A stretch of 64,000 nt of DNA from Actinoplanes sp040639655 (GTDB taxonomy: Bacteria; Actinomycetota; Actinomycetes; Mycobacteriales; Micromonosporaceae). Every line of letters starts with the position of its first letter. The stretch's first letter is position 1. Below, in pieces: positions 24,454 to 33,775 of the stretch. The notes below the pieces were generated by a model. That model was not told where the DNA came from. It did no database searches and saw nothing but the letters and a program-made list of their open reading frames with translations. A program made the translations under genes and the position numbers. Where the stretch lies: contig NZ_JBFAAI010000033.1 of NCBI RefSeq assembly GCF_040639655.1, positions 35,428-99,427 on the forward strand, in the 5' to 3' direction.

Positions 24454-25590
24454 CTAGGACCTCCCGGCACGGGCAGGCCGATAGCCGGCGGCGGTGTTGG
24501 CGAGGCCCGCGTCTCCGCCGTAGTGGGCCAGCACCCGTGGATCCATGACGCGCCGCCAGAGCGGCGGAATCAAGGCGGTCAGCAGCATGGTGGCGTACCC
24601 GGCCGGCAGCTGCGGCGAGACGTCGAAACTGCGCAGCGCCTGGTAGCGGCGCAGCGGGTTGGCGTGATGATCGCTGTGACGCTGCAGCTGGAACAGGAAC
24701 ACGTTGGTGGTGAGACGGTCGCTGTTCCAACTGTGCCGGGGATCGACCTTCTCGTACCGTCCGGCGGCGTTGCGCTGACGCAGCAGCCCGTAGTGCTCCA
24801 GGTAGTTGACCGCCTCCAGCACCGAGAATCCGACCACGGCCTGCAGGATCAGGAACGGTACGACCCCGAGGCCGAAAGCCCACGTCAGCGCCGCGAAGAG
24901 GACGACCGTCATGGCCCAGGCGTTGAGGATGTCGTTGCCCGGGCGCCACGGACTGCGCCCGCGCAGCCGGTGCCGGGACGTCTCCAGGCGCCAGGCCGAG
25001 CGCAGGCTGCCGGCGACGGTCCGCGGCCAGAAGCGCCAGTAGCTCTCGCCCAGCCGGGAACTGGCCGGGTCCTCAGGGGTGGCGACACGCACGTGGTGGC
25101 CGCGGTTGTGTTCGACGAAGAAGTGGCCGTAACCCGTCGGGGCCAGCGCGATCTTCGACAGCCACCGCTCGACGGTCTCCCGTTTGTGGCCGAGCTCGTG
25201 GGCGGTGTTGATGGCGATGCCGTTGACCAGCCCGGCGGTCAGCACCAGCCCGGCGGCGCCCACGACACCCGGGTCACGGGTCCAGGCGGCACACGTCACC
25301 GCGAGGGCGCCGTACTGGGCGGGCAGGAACAAATAGGTGATCCAGCGGTAGTAGGGGGAGGCCTGCAGGGCCGGGACGGCCTCCTCGGGCGGGTTGGCGC
25401 GGTCGTCGCCGACGAGCAGGTCGATGACGGGAATCAGGCCGAGGATGACCACCGGCGTCAGCCACCATGCCCACGCCGATCCCGTGGCGGTGCCGATGAG
25501 CAGCGCGGTGAAGGGAAGGGCGGGGACCACGAGGGCGAGGGGCCAGAGCGGGCGCTTGGTGTCGCGCCACAGTGTTGCGTCGACGTCCAT
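24454..25590 (-). CDS. alkB: Alkane 1-monooxygenase (AlkB family)
   Basis: Integral-membrane non-haem di-iron enzyme that hydroxylates the terminal carbon of alkanes. The 378 residues have about six membrane segments and all histidine boxes: HELGHK, EHNRGHHV and LQRHSDHHA, plus NYLEHYG. The family needs rubredoxin and rubredoxin reductase for electrons; neither gene is adjacent nor fused here. The ATG at 25590 was chosen because a strong promoter ends 6 nt before it and the protein then starts in the usual place; an upstream start would run through the operator. Operon with the TetR gene. Confidence 0.92.
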   Translation of the reverse strand: MDVDATLWRDTKRPLWPLALVVPALPFTALLIGTATGSAWAWWLTPVVILGLIPVIDLLVGDDRANPPEEAVPALQASPYYRWITYLFLPAQYGALAVTCAAWTRDPGVVGAAGLVLTAGLVNGIAINTAHELGHKRETVERWLSKIALAPTGYGHFFVEHNRGHHVRVATPEDPASSRLGESYWRFWPRTVAGSLRSAWRLETSRHRLRGRSPWRPGNDILNAWAMTVVLFAALTWAFGLGVVPFLILQAVVGFSVLEAVNYLEHYGLLRQRNAAGRYEKVDPRHSWNSDRLTTNVFLFQLQRHSDHHANPLRRYQALRSFDVSPQLPAGYATMLLTALIPPLWRRVMDPRVLAHYGGDAGLANTAAGYRPARAGRS

Positions 25591-25596
25591 GGGCCA

Positions 25597-25625
25597 ATCG
25601 TTTACACGAAAGCCATCCGTGTCAA
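25597..25625 (-). promoter_or_regulatory. alkB promoter overlapped by a TetR-type operator
   Basis: On the minus strand TTGACA (25620-25625) and AACGAT (25597-25602) are 17 bp apart, and the -10 ends 6 nt before the alkB ATG. An inverted repeat with 8-bp arms and one mismatch, TTTACACG (25601-25608) and CGTGTCAA (25618-25625), spans from the -35 to the -10. Confidence 0.65.
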
Positions 25626-25863
25626 TACACCTGCTTCGGAGCTGCGAGAATATCGTTGTCGTCAACGGGCGCCGGCATGGCCGGATGGAGTCGGAGGTTG
25701 CCGTCCTGCGCCCGGCGATGCACGCCTCCTCCCGAGTTCCGTGAGGAGAGGGCTGACCGATCAGATGGAGGCCGAGGACCGGGAGCCGGTACGGCCACGC
25801 GGTGCGAACAGGGCGGCGTACCGCACGGGGCAGGCGCCGGCTGCCGGACGACGCCGGTGAGGG

Positions 25864-26622
25864 CTATCGTTGATCGAGCTCGGCGGCGGTCATGGCGCCC
25901 CGGTCGCGCAGCCAGTCCGCAAGCCTCCCGGCGTCGCTGCGGTGCGCCGCGTCCAGCGGGGTCAGCCGTTCCCAGCCGGGGATCCGGTTGAGCTCGGCGC
26001 CCTCGTCGAGCAGAGAAGCCGCCGCCGTTTGCTGTCCGCCGTGGCAGGCGCCCCACAGCGCGTCGCTGATCTCGGCGGGCGCCGGGCGTCGCGGGCCGGT
26101 GAGGCAGTCGTGCAGCCGGTCCATCAGGCCCAGGGCCGCCGCGTGCCACAGGGTGGTGCGCGCCCCGCGTTTGACCAGTCGTCGCGCGGCCCGCCATTGG
26201 GCGAACGCGACCGCGTCGTCCAGCGGTGTCCCGCCGCCGATCACCGCGCCGGGGGCGTCGATGTCGGCGCCCGCGTCCAGCAGCGCGTCCAGGGCATCGA
26301 CGTCGTCACAGCTGGCCGCCCAGTGCAGCGGGGTCTCGGTGTGCGGCCCGATGAACCGGGCGTCCACCTCGGCGCCCGCGGCCACCAGCGCCGTCACCGT
26401 GGCGACGGCATCCGGGAAGTGCCCCGGCCAGTCGGTCACCACATGCAACAGACTCCGTGACGTCGTGCCGTCCTCGTCCACCAGCCGGGCCGTCGCCAGC
26501 CGGGGATGCTCGGCGAGCAACTCGCGCAGCACACCCCGGTCGCCGGTGCGGATCGCCCTGACGGCGGACGCGGCGACCGGATGCGCGGCGTCGAGGACCA
26601 GCATGTCGCCACGTGCTGTCAC
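25864..26622 (-). CDS. Ankyrin-repeat protein
   Basis: Cytoplasmic repeat protein of 252 residues, predicted protein-protein interaction module. At least four ankyrin-like units are readable: LLHVVTDWPGHFPDAVATVTALVAAGAEVDAR, TPLHWAASCDDVDALDALLDAGADIDAP, TPLDDAVAFAQWRAARRLVKRGA and the GGQQTAAASLLDEGAELN unit, and a degenerate one ends the protein. The GTG at 26622 was chosen because TAGGGT ends 7 nt before it; an ATG six codons later is the alternative. The 5' end is 12 bp from the YCII gene stop. Confidence 0.82.
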   Translation of the reverse strand: MTARGDMLVLDAAHPVAASAVRAIRTGDRGVLRELLAEHPRLATARLVDEDGTTSRSLLHVVTDWPGHFPDAVATVTALVAAGAEVDARFIGPHTETPLHWAASCDDVDALDALLDAGADIDAPGAVIGGGTPLDDAVAFAQWRAARRLVKRGARTTLWHAAALGLMDRLHDCLTGPRRPAPAEISDALWGACHGGQQTAAASLLDEGAELNRIPGWERLTPLDAAHRSDAGRLADWLRDRGAMTAAELDQR

Positions 26623-26629
26623 ATCGGCA

Positions 26630-26635
26630 ACCCTA
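26630..26635 (-). promoter_or_regulatory. -10 box of a probable leaderless promoter
   Basis: TAGGGT on the minus strand ends 7 nt before the GTG of the ankyrin gene. It overlaps the stop codon region of the upstream YCII gene. Confidence 0.5.
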
Positions 26636-26956
26636 GTCCTGCAGCGGCCAGACCTCGACCACGCCGCCGGCGACCGCGCAGGGAGCCTGCGACGCCAGCT
26701 CGACGGCGTCGGCGAGCGTCGGTGCCTCAATGACGGCGAACCCCGCCACCGGAAGGCCGGAGGACAGGAACGGCCCGGTCTTCGTGATCGTCCCGGTGGC
26801 CTGGTGATTGCGCACCTGCACCGGCTCCCCGGCGCGGCCCATGACGACCCCGCTGCGCTGCAGCCGCGCGTCGTGCTCGTGCGCCGCGTCCCGCGTCGCC
26901 GCGTCGGTGCTGTCGTAGCCGGCCTGATCGCCGTATCCGATCGTCACGAACCTCAT
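26633..26956 (-). CDS. YCII-related (DGPF-type) protein
   Basis: YCII-superfamily alpha/beta-barrel protein of 107 residues. The start MRFVTIGYGDQAGYDS, the KTGPFLSSGLPVAGFAVIEA core and the C-terminal VVEVWPLQD are typical. Proteins of this type are often encoded beside ECF sigma factors, but none is here; function unknown. GAGGAAAGGG precedes the ATG by 8 nt. Confidence 0.8.
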   Translation of the reverse strand: MRFVTIGYGDQAGYDSTDAATRDAAHEHDARLQRSGVVMGRAGEPVQVRNHQATGTITKTGPFLSSGLPVAGFAVIEAPTLADAVELASQAPCAVAGGVVEVWPLQD

Positions 26957-26980
26957 AGCCGTGGCCCTTTCCTCAGACTG

Positions 26981-26986
26981 ATTGTA
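26981..26986 (-). promoter_or_regulatory. -10 box upstream of the YCII gene
   Basis: TACAAT on the minus strand lies 24 nt before the ATG, leaving room for a leader with a ribosome binding site. Two TTGCAA hexamers flank the promoter and could be a regulator site. Confidence 0.45.
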
Positions 26987-27132
26987 TTTTGCAACTGGTC
27001 CAACCGTAGGCAAACCAATTGCAAATCGCAACCGGATCGAGGTGTCATCCGCTCAGCGACTGACGGGCCGGAGCACCGGTGCGGTCAAAGGTGGTGGTGT
27101 ACCAGCCGGTCGAGGGCGACCGGCCGCCCCGG

Positions 27133-27468
27133 TCATTCGTACGGGTCCGGCAGATTGATGACGACGACCAATGCGCACGCCATCGCCAGCAGCCAGCCGG
27201 CCATGACATACAGCGGCAGGGTCTGGTGCCGCGCGGAGCCGGGTCCGAGGCGGCGGTGCTCGAGCGCCCGCCCGGTGACGACCGTGGCCACCAGGACCGC
27301 GACGGTCAGCAGGAAGACCAGAAAGGTGTTGCGATCGAATCGGGTGACGGCGGCTGCGCCGGCGTAGACGCCCACCATGATCAGGGTGACTGTCCACCGG
27401 ACCGACGGGATCCGGGACATCCACCACCAGCACAGCCAGATCGGCACAACGGTGATCACCGCGAACAT
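27133..27468 (-). CDS. Small integral membrane protein
   Basis: Unrecognised protein of 111 residues with four hydrophobic segments: FAVITVVPIWLCWWWM, WTVTLIMVGVYAGAAA, FLVFLLTVAVLVATVV and YVMAGWLLAMACALVVVINL. No conserved charged pair suggests transport. The start is uncertain; GTG and ATG codons 3 to 13 codons upstream are also in frame. No operon partner. Confidence 0.6.
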   Translation of the reverse strand: MFAVITVVPIWLCWWWMSRIPSVRWTVTLIMVGVYAGAAAVTRFDRNTFLVFLLTVAVLVATVVTGRALEHRRLGPGSARHQTLPLYVMAGWLLAMACALVVVINLPDPYE

Positions 27469-27729
27469 GGACAGCACGACACATCGTGGCCCATCCGGGT
27501 GGCCCATGCTGTCCCGTCGGCCACGCAGCCTTCGACGGCGGCGGACACGCTCTGCAGGAGGTGACACCTGTCGAGGCCGGCACCGACCGCGGACACCCGA
27601 GATCTGCCGAACAGTGTGTGAAGGAGGAGGGCAGGTAGCAGCATCAGGCACTGGCTTCAAGGAGTTGGTGGGCAACACGCCGGCCCTTCCTCGAGCCGAC
27701 GCTCGAAGTCCAGCAGCGGGGGAGCCACG

Positions 27730-28671
27730 ATGTCGCAATGTGCACCGGTTCGGTCTGGAGCAGCCCGGTCGGGCGCGTACCGGAGACTGGTCGCGATCGA
27801 ACGAGTCCTGCTGGACCCCGAGGCCCGCACGTTCAGCCGGGTGCTGGCACCCGGCGGGTCCGGTTCGCTGCTGCTCGATGTCACGGTGGCGGCCGGTGCC
27901 CGGGTGCCGGCCCGGCTGATCCACCGCTTCGATGTGTCCGGAACCGCCGACCGGACCGTGCGTGGCGCTGCGACGGAGGTCGACCGGCGTGAACCCCTGC
28001 GCCTCAGCCCTCCGCTGCGGGGCAACGGATACGCCGTGTACGGATGCTGCCGCCCGCCGTTCGTGCACCGCCTGGCCGTCATGGAACTCGGCGGCAGCAC
28101 GTTCGCGGCCCAGCGGTACGCGATCGACTTCGTCCGGACCAACGGCGGTGTGGCCAGTTACGCCGGTGACCAGGACCGTAACGAGAGCTACTTCATCTTC
28201 GGCGACGGCGTCACGGCGGTGGCCGACGGCCGGGTGCTGGCGGTCCGGGAGGGCGTGCCCGCGAACACGCCGCAGAAGCTACCGCCCCGCACCGGACCCG
28301 GAAACCTGACCGGCAACTTCGTGATCCAGGACCTCGGCGGCGGGGCGTACGCGCTGTACGCCCACATGCAGAGCGGCAGCCTGCGGGTCCGGCCGGGGGA
28401 CCGGCTCACCCGTGGGCAGACGATCGGCCTGGTCGGCAACAGTGGCAACTCGACCGAGGCGCACCTGCATTTCCACGTGGTCGACAGCCCGAACCTGCCG
28501 TTGGGCGTGGCCGGCGACAGTGTTCCGTACACGTTCGACCACTTCCGGCTCCAGAACCGGATCACCGGGCTGGACGGCGAACCGGAGGCGCCGGTACGGG
28601 TGGCCGCCCCGTCCGCACCGGACCGGACCGGGCAGTACCCGCTCACCGGCGACATCGTCGATTTCCGGTGA
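27730..28671 (+). CDS. M23-family peptidase-like protein without a signal peptide
   Basis: LytM/lysostaphin-type domain at the C-terminal half of 313 residues. The zinc site is present: RYAIDF (aspartate ligand), ALYAHMQ and HLHFHV (HxH), and the glycine-rich GQTIGLVGNSGNS turn. The N-terminal half (about 25-120) is an all-beta domain of unknown type. Unusually for a peptidoglycan hydrolase there is no signal peptide after this ATG, so the protein is either cytoplasmic or its true start lies upstream and is degraded. Its TGA overlaps the GTG of the FAD monooxygenase (GTGA). Confidence 0.82.
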   Translation: MSQCAPVRSGAARSGAYRRLVAIERVLLDPEARTFSRVLAPGGSGSLLLDVTVAAGARVPARLIHRFDVSGTADRTVRGAATEVDRREPLRLSPPLRGNGYAVYGCCRPPFVHRLAVMELGGSTFAAQRYAIDFVRTNGGVASYAGDQDRNESYFIFGDGVTAVADGRVLAVREGVPANTPQKLPPRTGPGNLTGNFVIQDLGGGAYALYAHMQSGSLRVRPGDRLTRGQTIGLVGNSGNSTEAHLHFHVVDSPNLPLGVAGDSVPYTFDHFRLQNRITGLDGEPEAPVRVAAPSAPDRTGQYPLTGDIVDFR

Positions 28672-30184
28672 AGCCGGCGGCCGGAGGTGCCGAGGCTTCC
28701 ACGGATGTCCTCGTGGCCGGTGCCGGCCCGACCGGCCTCACGCTGGCCTGCGAGCTCGCCCGTCGTGGCGTGGCGGCGCGGATCGTCGACCGGGTGCCGG
28801 AGTTCCCCACCGGCTCCCGGGGGAAGGGACTGAGCCCACGCAGTCAGGAGGTGCTGGACGATCTGGGGGTCGCCGGCCGGATCCTGGCGTCCGGTGTCAG
28901 CCACCTCCGGCACCGCAAGTACCAGGGGACCGAGGTGATCGCCGAGGTCGATCCGCAGGCCGGTCAGCTGCCCACGCCGGACGTCCCGTACCCCGCGGCC
29001 CTGATGATCCCGCAGTGGCGGGTGGAGCAGATCCTGCGCGAGCGGCTGGAAGCCCTCGGCGTCACCGTCGAACGGGGCGCCGAGCTGCGCGACTTCCAGC
29101 AGGACGCCGATGGAGTGACCACGACGGTCGGTGAGGAGCGGATCCGGGCCCGGTACCTGGTCGGCTGCGACGGTGGCCGGAGCACCGTCCGCAAGGCGCT
29201 CGGCCTGCCGATGCGGGGCGAGACACCGGACATGCAGGTCATGGCCGTCGGTGACGTCCGGGTCGAGGGGCTCGGCCGCGACGCCTGGCATCAGTGGTTC
29301 ACCAACGACGGGTCGTCATGCTGTGCCCGCTGCCGGGCACCGACGTGTTCCAGATACAGGCGTCCCCCGAACTCGACGTGGACGGTGCGCCGCTCGAACC
29401 GACCCTGGAGCGGTTCCGGCAGACCTTCGATCGTGTGGCGGGGCTGCCGGGTGTGCGATTGCACGAGCTGGCGTGGTGCTCGACGTACCGCGTCAATGTC
29501 CGGATGGTCGACCGGCTCCGGGTGGACCGGGTGTTCCTCGCCGGGGACGCGGCCCACGTGCATCCGATCGCCGGTGGGCTGGGAATGAACAGCGGGATCC
29601 AGGACGCGTACAACCTGGGCTGGAAGCTCGGGCTGGTGGTTGCGGGGAAGGCCGCCCCGGCGCTGCTGGACACGTATGACGAGGAGCGGCTCCCGATCGC
29701 GAGCTGGCTGCTGGACATCACCTCGGAGCGGCTCGCCGCGGTCCTCGACGCCGTCAAGGAGAAGGGTGGTGGTCTCGACGCGGTGGCCTCGCCCGAGTTG
29801 ACCCAGTTGGCGCTCCGGTATCCGTGGAGCCGGCTGTCCCGCCAGGCCGGCCGGTCCGCCCGGGTTCAGCCGGGGGACCGGGCGCCGGACGCGCCGCTGT
29901 ATGACGCCGCCGGCGCGCCGATCCGCCTCTTCGATCTGTTCCGCGGTCCGCGATTCACCCTGCTCGGCATCGGTGAACACAGTGTTCCATCGCTTGACGG
30001 TGTGGATCCCGCGATCGTCGGCTCCTGGGAGGTCGGGCCGGGCGGCCTGCACGACCATGGCGGCCATGCAGCGCACGCCTACGGCGCGGACACCCTGGTC
30101 CTGGTACGCCCGGACGGCTACGTCGGCCTGATCGCCGAGCCGGGGGACGGCTGTAGCGTCCGCGACTACCTGCGCGCGCTGTGA
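28668..30184 (+). pseudogene. FAD-dependent aromatic monooxygenase, frameshifted
   Basis: A PHBH-fold hydroxylase split by a -1 frameshift. The 5' part encodes the FAD-binding DVLVAGAGPTGLTLACELAR and the LVGCDGGRS (DG) motif; the 3' part, in another frame, encodes VFLAGDAAHVHPIAGGLGMN (the GD motif) and a thioredoxin-like tail with LFDLFRGPRFTLLG. Restoring one G in the GGG run at 29310-29312 joins WHQWFTNDG to VVMLCPLPGT and gives about 505 residues, the normal length, and relatives include rifampicin and polyketide hydroxylases. Either a recent inactivation or a homopolymer sequencing error. It begins overlapping the M23 gene. Confidence 0.85.
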
Positions 30185-30218
30185 ACAGGCCGGCCGGGAC
30201 CGGCCCGGGATGCGGGCG

Positions 30219-32207
30219 TCATCCGGCGTCGGTGGCGGCCGGCTCGATGACCAGGATGACGGCGTCCTTGGCGACCGCCGCGCCGACCCGTGCCCGCAAC
30301 TCGGTGACCGTGCCGTCGACCGTGGCGGTGAGGGCGTGTTCCATCTTCATCGCCTCCACCACGGCAACCGTCTGGCCGGCCGTGACCCGGTCGCCCTCGG
30401 CGACGGCGACGACCGTGACCGTGCCCGGCATCGGCGACAGGATCGGCCCGCCCGCGCCACCGGTGGCCGTGGCGGTGCTGTCCAGCGCCTCATGGTCCTG
30501 CAGCGCCCAGGTGTGCCCGTCGCGTCCGATCCACAGCACACCGCCGGGGTCACGGGCGTACGCGTAGGTGCGGGTGACACCGTCGTGGGTGTGCCGGCCG
30601 CCGGGTGCGGTGGCGATGCGGACCGGCGGCCGTCCGTCGATGGTGATCTCGGCGTCGGCGGCCCGGCCCCGGTAACGGATCTCGATCGGTTCGCCGCCGG
30701 CGGCGCTGATCCGCCGGGTGGTCCAGGCCCGGTCGCCGAGGCGCCACCCGCCGGGGAGGTCGAACGGGTCGGCGAGCGCCGGCGCGGCCGGTTCGAGGTC
30801 GAGCATGGCCAGGCCGGTGGCGAAGCCGAGCACGTCGTCGGGCAGTCCGGTGCCGGTGAGGTCGTCGAGGCGGCGGCCGACCAGCCCGGTGTCGAGGTTG
30901 CCGGCCCGTACGTCCGGGTCGGACAGCAGCGCCCGCAGGAAGCCGATGTTGGTGCCGAGCCCGAGCAGTACCGTGCCGGCGAGCGCGGCGTCGAGGCGGT
31001 GCAGGGCCTCGGCGCGGTCCCGGCCGTGCGCGATGATCTTGGCGAGCATCGGGTCGTAGTCGGAGCCGACGACACCGCCCTCGGCGACACCGGAGTCGAC
31101 GCGGACGCCGGCCGGCTCGCGCAGTGCCAGGATCCGGCCGCCGGTCGGCAGGAAACCCGCGGCAGGGTCCTCGGCGTACACCCGTACCTCGATCGCGTGG
31201 CCGTCGGGGCGGAGCTCGCCGGGCCAGGGAGCCACCTCGCCGGCGGCGATCCGCAGCTGTGCCTCGACCAGGTCCACGCCGTACACCTGCTCGGTGACCG
31301 GGTGCTCGACCTGCAGGCGGGTGTTCATCTCCATGAAGTACCAGTCGTCGGGGCGGTCCCCGGCCACGATGAACTCCACGGTCCCGGCGCCGACGTAGCC
31401 GCAGGAGCGGGCGGCGTCGCAGGCGGCCGCACCCATGGCCTGCCGCTGTGCCTCGGTGAGCAGCGGTGACGGAGCCTCCTCGACGATCTTCTGATGCCGC
31501 CGCTGCAGTGAGCACTCACGTTCGCCGAGGTGGGTGACGTTGCCGTGCCGGTCGGCGAGCACCTGGATCTCGATGTGCCGTGGCGTGGTGATGAGTCGCT
31601 CGGCCAGCAGCGTGTCGTCGCCGAACGAGCCGCGGGCCTCCCGCCGGGCACTGGCCAGAGCGGCCGGCAGGTCGTCGGGCCGGTGCACCTCGCGCATGCC
31701 CTTGCCGCCGCCGCCGGCCGACGGTTTGAGCAGGACTGGATAGCCGATCCCGGCGATCGCGGCGGTGAGCTCGTCGTCGGACAGCCCGGTGCCGTCGGAG
31801 CCGGGCACCACCGGCACGCCGGCCTTGGCGACGGTCTGCTTGGCGCGGATCTTGTCGCCCATCGCGTCGATGGCGGCGGCCGGCGGTCCGATGAAGGTCA
31901 GGCCGGCGGCCTCGCAGGCGGCGGCGAAGGCGGTGTTCTCGGACAGGAAGCCGTAGCCGGGGTGGACGGCCTGGGCGCCGGTGTCACGGGCGGCGGCGAT
32001 GATGGCGTCGATCTTCAGGTACGACTGGGCGGCGGGCGCCGGCCCGATGCGTACCGCGATGTCGGCGGCGGTGACGTGCGGGGCGTCCCGGTCGGCGTCG
32101 GAGTACACCGCGACCGAGCGGATCCCGAGGCGCCGCAGCGTGCGGATGACGCGGACGGCGATCTCTCCGCGGTTGGCGACGAGAACGGTGGAGAACATGG
32201 CCCTCAC
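30219..32207 (-). CDS. Acyl-CoA carboxylase biotin-carboxylase/carrier (alpha) subunit
   Basis: ATP-dependent biotin carboxylase fused to a biotin carrier, 662 residues. The carboxylase part has VLVANRGEIAVRVIRT at the start, the glycine-rich ATP loop KPSAGGGGKGM, and the catalytic EMNTRLQVEHPVTE; the carrier at the C-terminus has the biotinylation site EAMKM. It pairs with the downstream-named beta subunit to carboxylate an acyl-CoA. With HMG-CoA lyase in the operon, 3-methylcrotonyl-CoA is the likely substrate. Its GTG overlaps the beta-subunit stop (GTGA); an ATG three codons later is the alternative start. Confidence 0.9.
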   Translation of the reverse strand: MRAMFSTVLVANRGEIAVRVIRTLRRLGIRSVAVYSDADRDAPHVTAADIAVRIGPAPAAQSYLKIDAIIAAARDTGAQAVHPGYGFLSENTAFAAACEAAGLTFIGPPAAAIDAMGDKIRAKQTVAKAGVPVVPGSDGTGLSDDELTAAIAGIGYPVLLKPSAGGGGKGMREVHRPDDLPAALASARREARGSFGDDTLLAERLITTPRHIEIQVLADRHGNVTHLGERECSLQRRHQKIVEEAPSPLLTEAQRQAMGAAACDAARSCGYVGAGTVEFIVAGDRPDDWYFMEMNTRLQVEHPVTEQVYGVDLVEAQLRIAAGEVAPWPGELRPDGHAIEVRVYAEDPAAGFLPTGGRILALREPAGVRVDSGVAEGGVVGSDYDPMLAKIIAHGRDRAEALHRLDAALAGTVLLGLGTNIGFLRALLSDPDVRAGNLDTGLVGRRLDDLTGTGLPDDVLGFATGLAMLDLEPAAPALADPFDLPGGWRLGDRAWTTRRISAAGGEPIEIRYRGRAADAEITIDGRPPVRIATAPGGRHTHDGVTRTYAYARDPGGVLWIGRDGHTWALQDHEALDSTATATGGAGGPILSPMPGTVTVVAVAEGDRVTAGQTVAVVEAMKMEHALTATVDGTVTELRARVGAAVAKDAVILVIEPAATDAG

Positions 32208-33775
32208 ATCCGGAAGACGCCGAACGCCGGTTCGGCGAGGGGCGCGTTGGCGGCGACGGACAGGGACAGGCCGAGCACGCTACGGGTGTCGGCCGGGTCG
32301 ATGACGCCGTCGTCCCAGAGCCGTGCGGTGGAGTAGTACGGGTGGCCCTGGGTCTCGTACTGGGCGCGGATCGCGTCCGGGTCGGCACCGGAACCGACCG
32401 TGCCCAGCACGGTGGCGGCCTGTTCACCACCCATCACCGAGATCCGCGCGTTGGGCCACATGAACAGCAGGCGAGGCGAGTACGCCCGTCCGCACATCGC
32501 ATAGTTGCCGGCGCCGAACGAGCCGCCGATCACCACGGTCAGTTTCGGCACCCGGGTCGTGGCGACGGCGGTGACCAGTTTGGCGCCGTGCTTGGCGATG
32601 CCACCGGCCTCGTACTCGCGCCCGACCATGAACCCGGTGATGTTCTGCAGGAACACCAGGGGGATGCCGCGCTGGTCGCACAGCTCGATGAAGTGCGCGC
32701 CCTTCATGGCCGACTCGGAGAACAGCACCCCGTTGTTGGCCACGATCCCGACCGGGTGGCCGTGGATGTGCGCGAACCCGGTCACCAGCGTGGTCCCGTA
32801 ATCGGGCTTGAACTCGCCGAACCGGGAGCCGTCGACGACGCGGGCGATGACCTCGCGGACGTCGTAGGGGATCCGCGGATCGGTCGGCACCGCGCCGTAC
32901 AACTCGGCCGGGTCGACGACCGGCTCCTCGACCGGCACGCGCTGCCACGGCGCCGTGGTCCGCGGGCCGAAGGTGGAGACGATCGACCGGACGATGCGCA
33001 GCGCGTCGGCGTCGTCGTCGGCCAGGTGGTCGACGACTCCGGACGTCCGCGCGTGCAGGTCGCCGCCGCCCAGCTGCTCGGCAGTGACGACCTCGCCGGT
33101 GGCGGCCTTCACCAGCGGCGGACCGCCCAGGAAGATGGTGCCCTGCTCGCGGACGATGACGGCCTCGTCGGACATGGCCGGAACGTAGGCGCCCCCCGCG
33201 GTGCAGGAGCCGAGCACCGCCGCGATCTGCGGGATCCGCCGCGCGGACAGTTGCGCCTGGTTGTAGAAGATCCGCCCGAAGTGGTCGCGGTCCGGGAACA
33301 CCTCGTCCTGTTTCGGCAGGAACGCCCCACCGGAGTCGACCAGGTAGATGCAGGGCAGCCGGTTCTGCAGGGCCACCTCCTGTGCCCGCAGATGCTTCTT
33401 GACCGTCATCGGGTAATACGTGCCGCCCTTGACGGTCGCGTCGTTGGCCACGATCACGCACTCGCGCCCGGCGACCCGGCCGATCCCGGTGACCATGCCG
33501 GCCGCGGGCGCCTGGCCGTCGTAGAGGCCGTGCGCCGCCAGCGGGGACAGCTCCAGGAACGGCGACGACGGGTCGAGCAGGGTGTCGACCCGGTCGCGGG
33601 GGAGCAGTTTGCCGCGTTCGACATGCCGGATGCGTGACTTCTCCGGCCCGCCGAGCCGGGCTGTGGCCAGCTCGGCGTTCAGGTCGGCGACCAGGGTGCG
33701 ATGGGCCTCGGCGTTGCGGGCGAACTGCTCACTGCCCTGGTCGGCACGCGTGCCCAGGACCGGATGTGCCGTCAT
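32204..33775 (-). CDS. Acyl-CoA carboxylase carboxyltransferase (beta) subunit, methylcrotonoyl-CoA type
   Basis: Transfers carboxyl from biotin to the acyl-CoA; 523 residues. The N-terminal part includes KLLPRDRVDTLLDPSSPFLELS and the oxyanion loop near GSCTAGGAYVPAMSDEAVIV; the C-terminal part has QNITGFMVGREYEAGGIAKHG and GGSFGAGNYAMCGRAYSPRLLFMWPNARI, the pattern of methylcrotonoyl- and geranoyl-CoA carboxylases rather than acetyl-CoA carboxylases. Its ATG overlaps the HMG-CoA lyase stop (ATGA), so the three genes are translationally coupled. Confidence 0.9.
   Translation of the reverse strand: MTAHPVLGTRADQGSEQFARNAEAHRTLVADLNAELATARLGGPEKSRIRHVERGKLLPRDRVDTLLDPSSPFLELSPLAAHGLYDGQAPAAGMVTGIGRVAGRECVIVANDATVKGGTYYPMTVKKHLRAQEVALQNRLPCIYLVDSGGAFLPKQDEVFPDRDHFGRIFYNQAQLSARRIPQIAAVLGSCTAGGAYVPAMSDEAVIVREQGTIFLGGPPLVKAATGEVVTAEQLGGGDLHARTSGVVDHLADDDADALRIVRSIVSTFGPRTTAPWQRVPVEEPVVDPAELYGAVPTDPRIPYDVREVIARVVDGSRFGEFKPDYGTTLVTGFAHIHGHPVGIVANNGVLFSESAMKGAHFIELCDQRGIPLVFLQNITGFMVGREYEAGGIAKHGAKLVTAVATTRVPKLTVVIGGSFGAGNYAMCGRAYSPRLLFMWPNARISVMGGEQAATVLGTVGSGADPDAIRAQYETQGHPYYSTARLWDDGVIDPADTRSVLGLSLSVAANAPLAEPAFGVFRM

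Noticed and set aside
27650..27729. GFKELVGNTPALPRA, like the N-terminus of cysteine synthase or cystathionine beta-synthase
   Set aside because: Only about 12 residues match, nothing PLP-like follows, and the M23 gene begins right after in the same area; probably chance.
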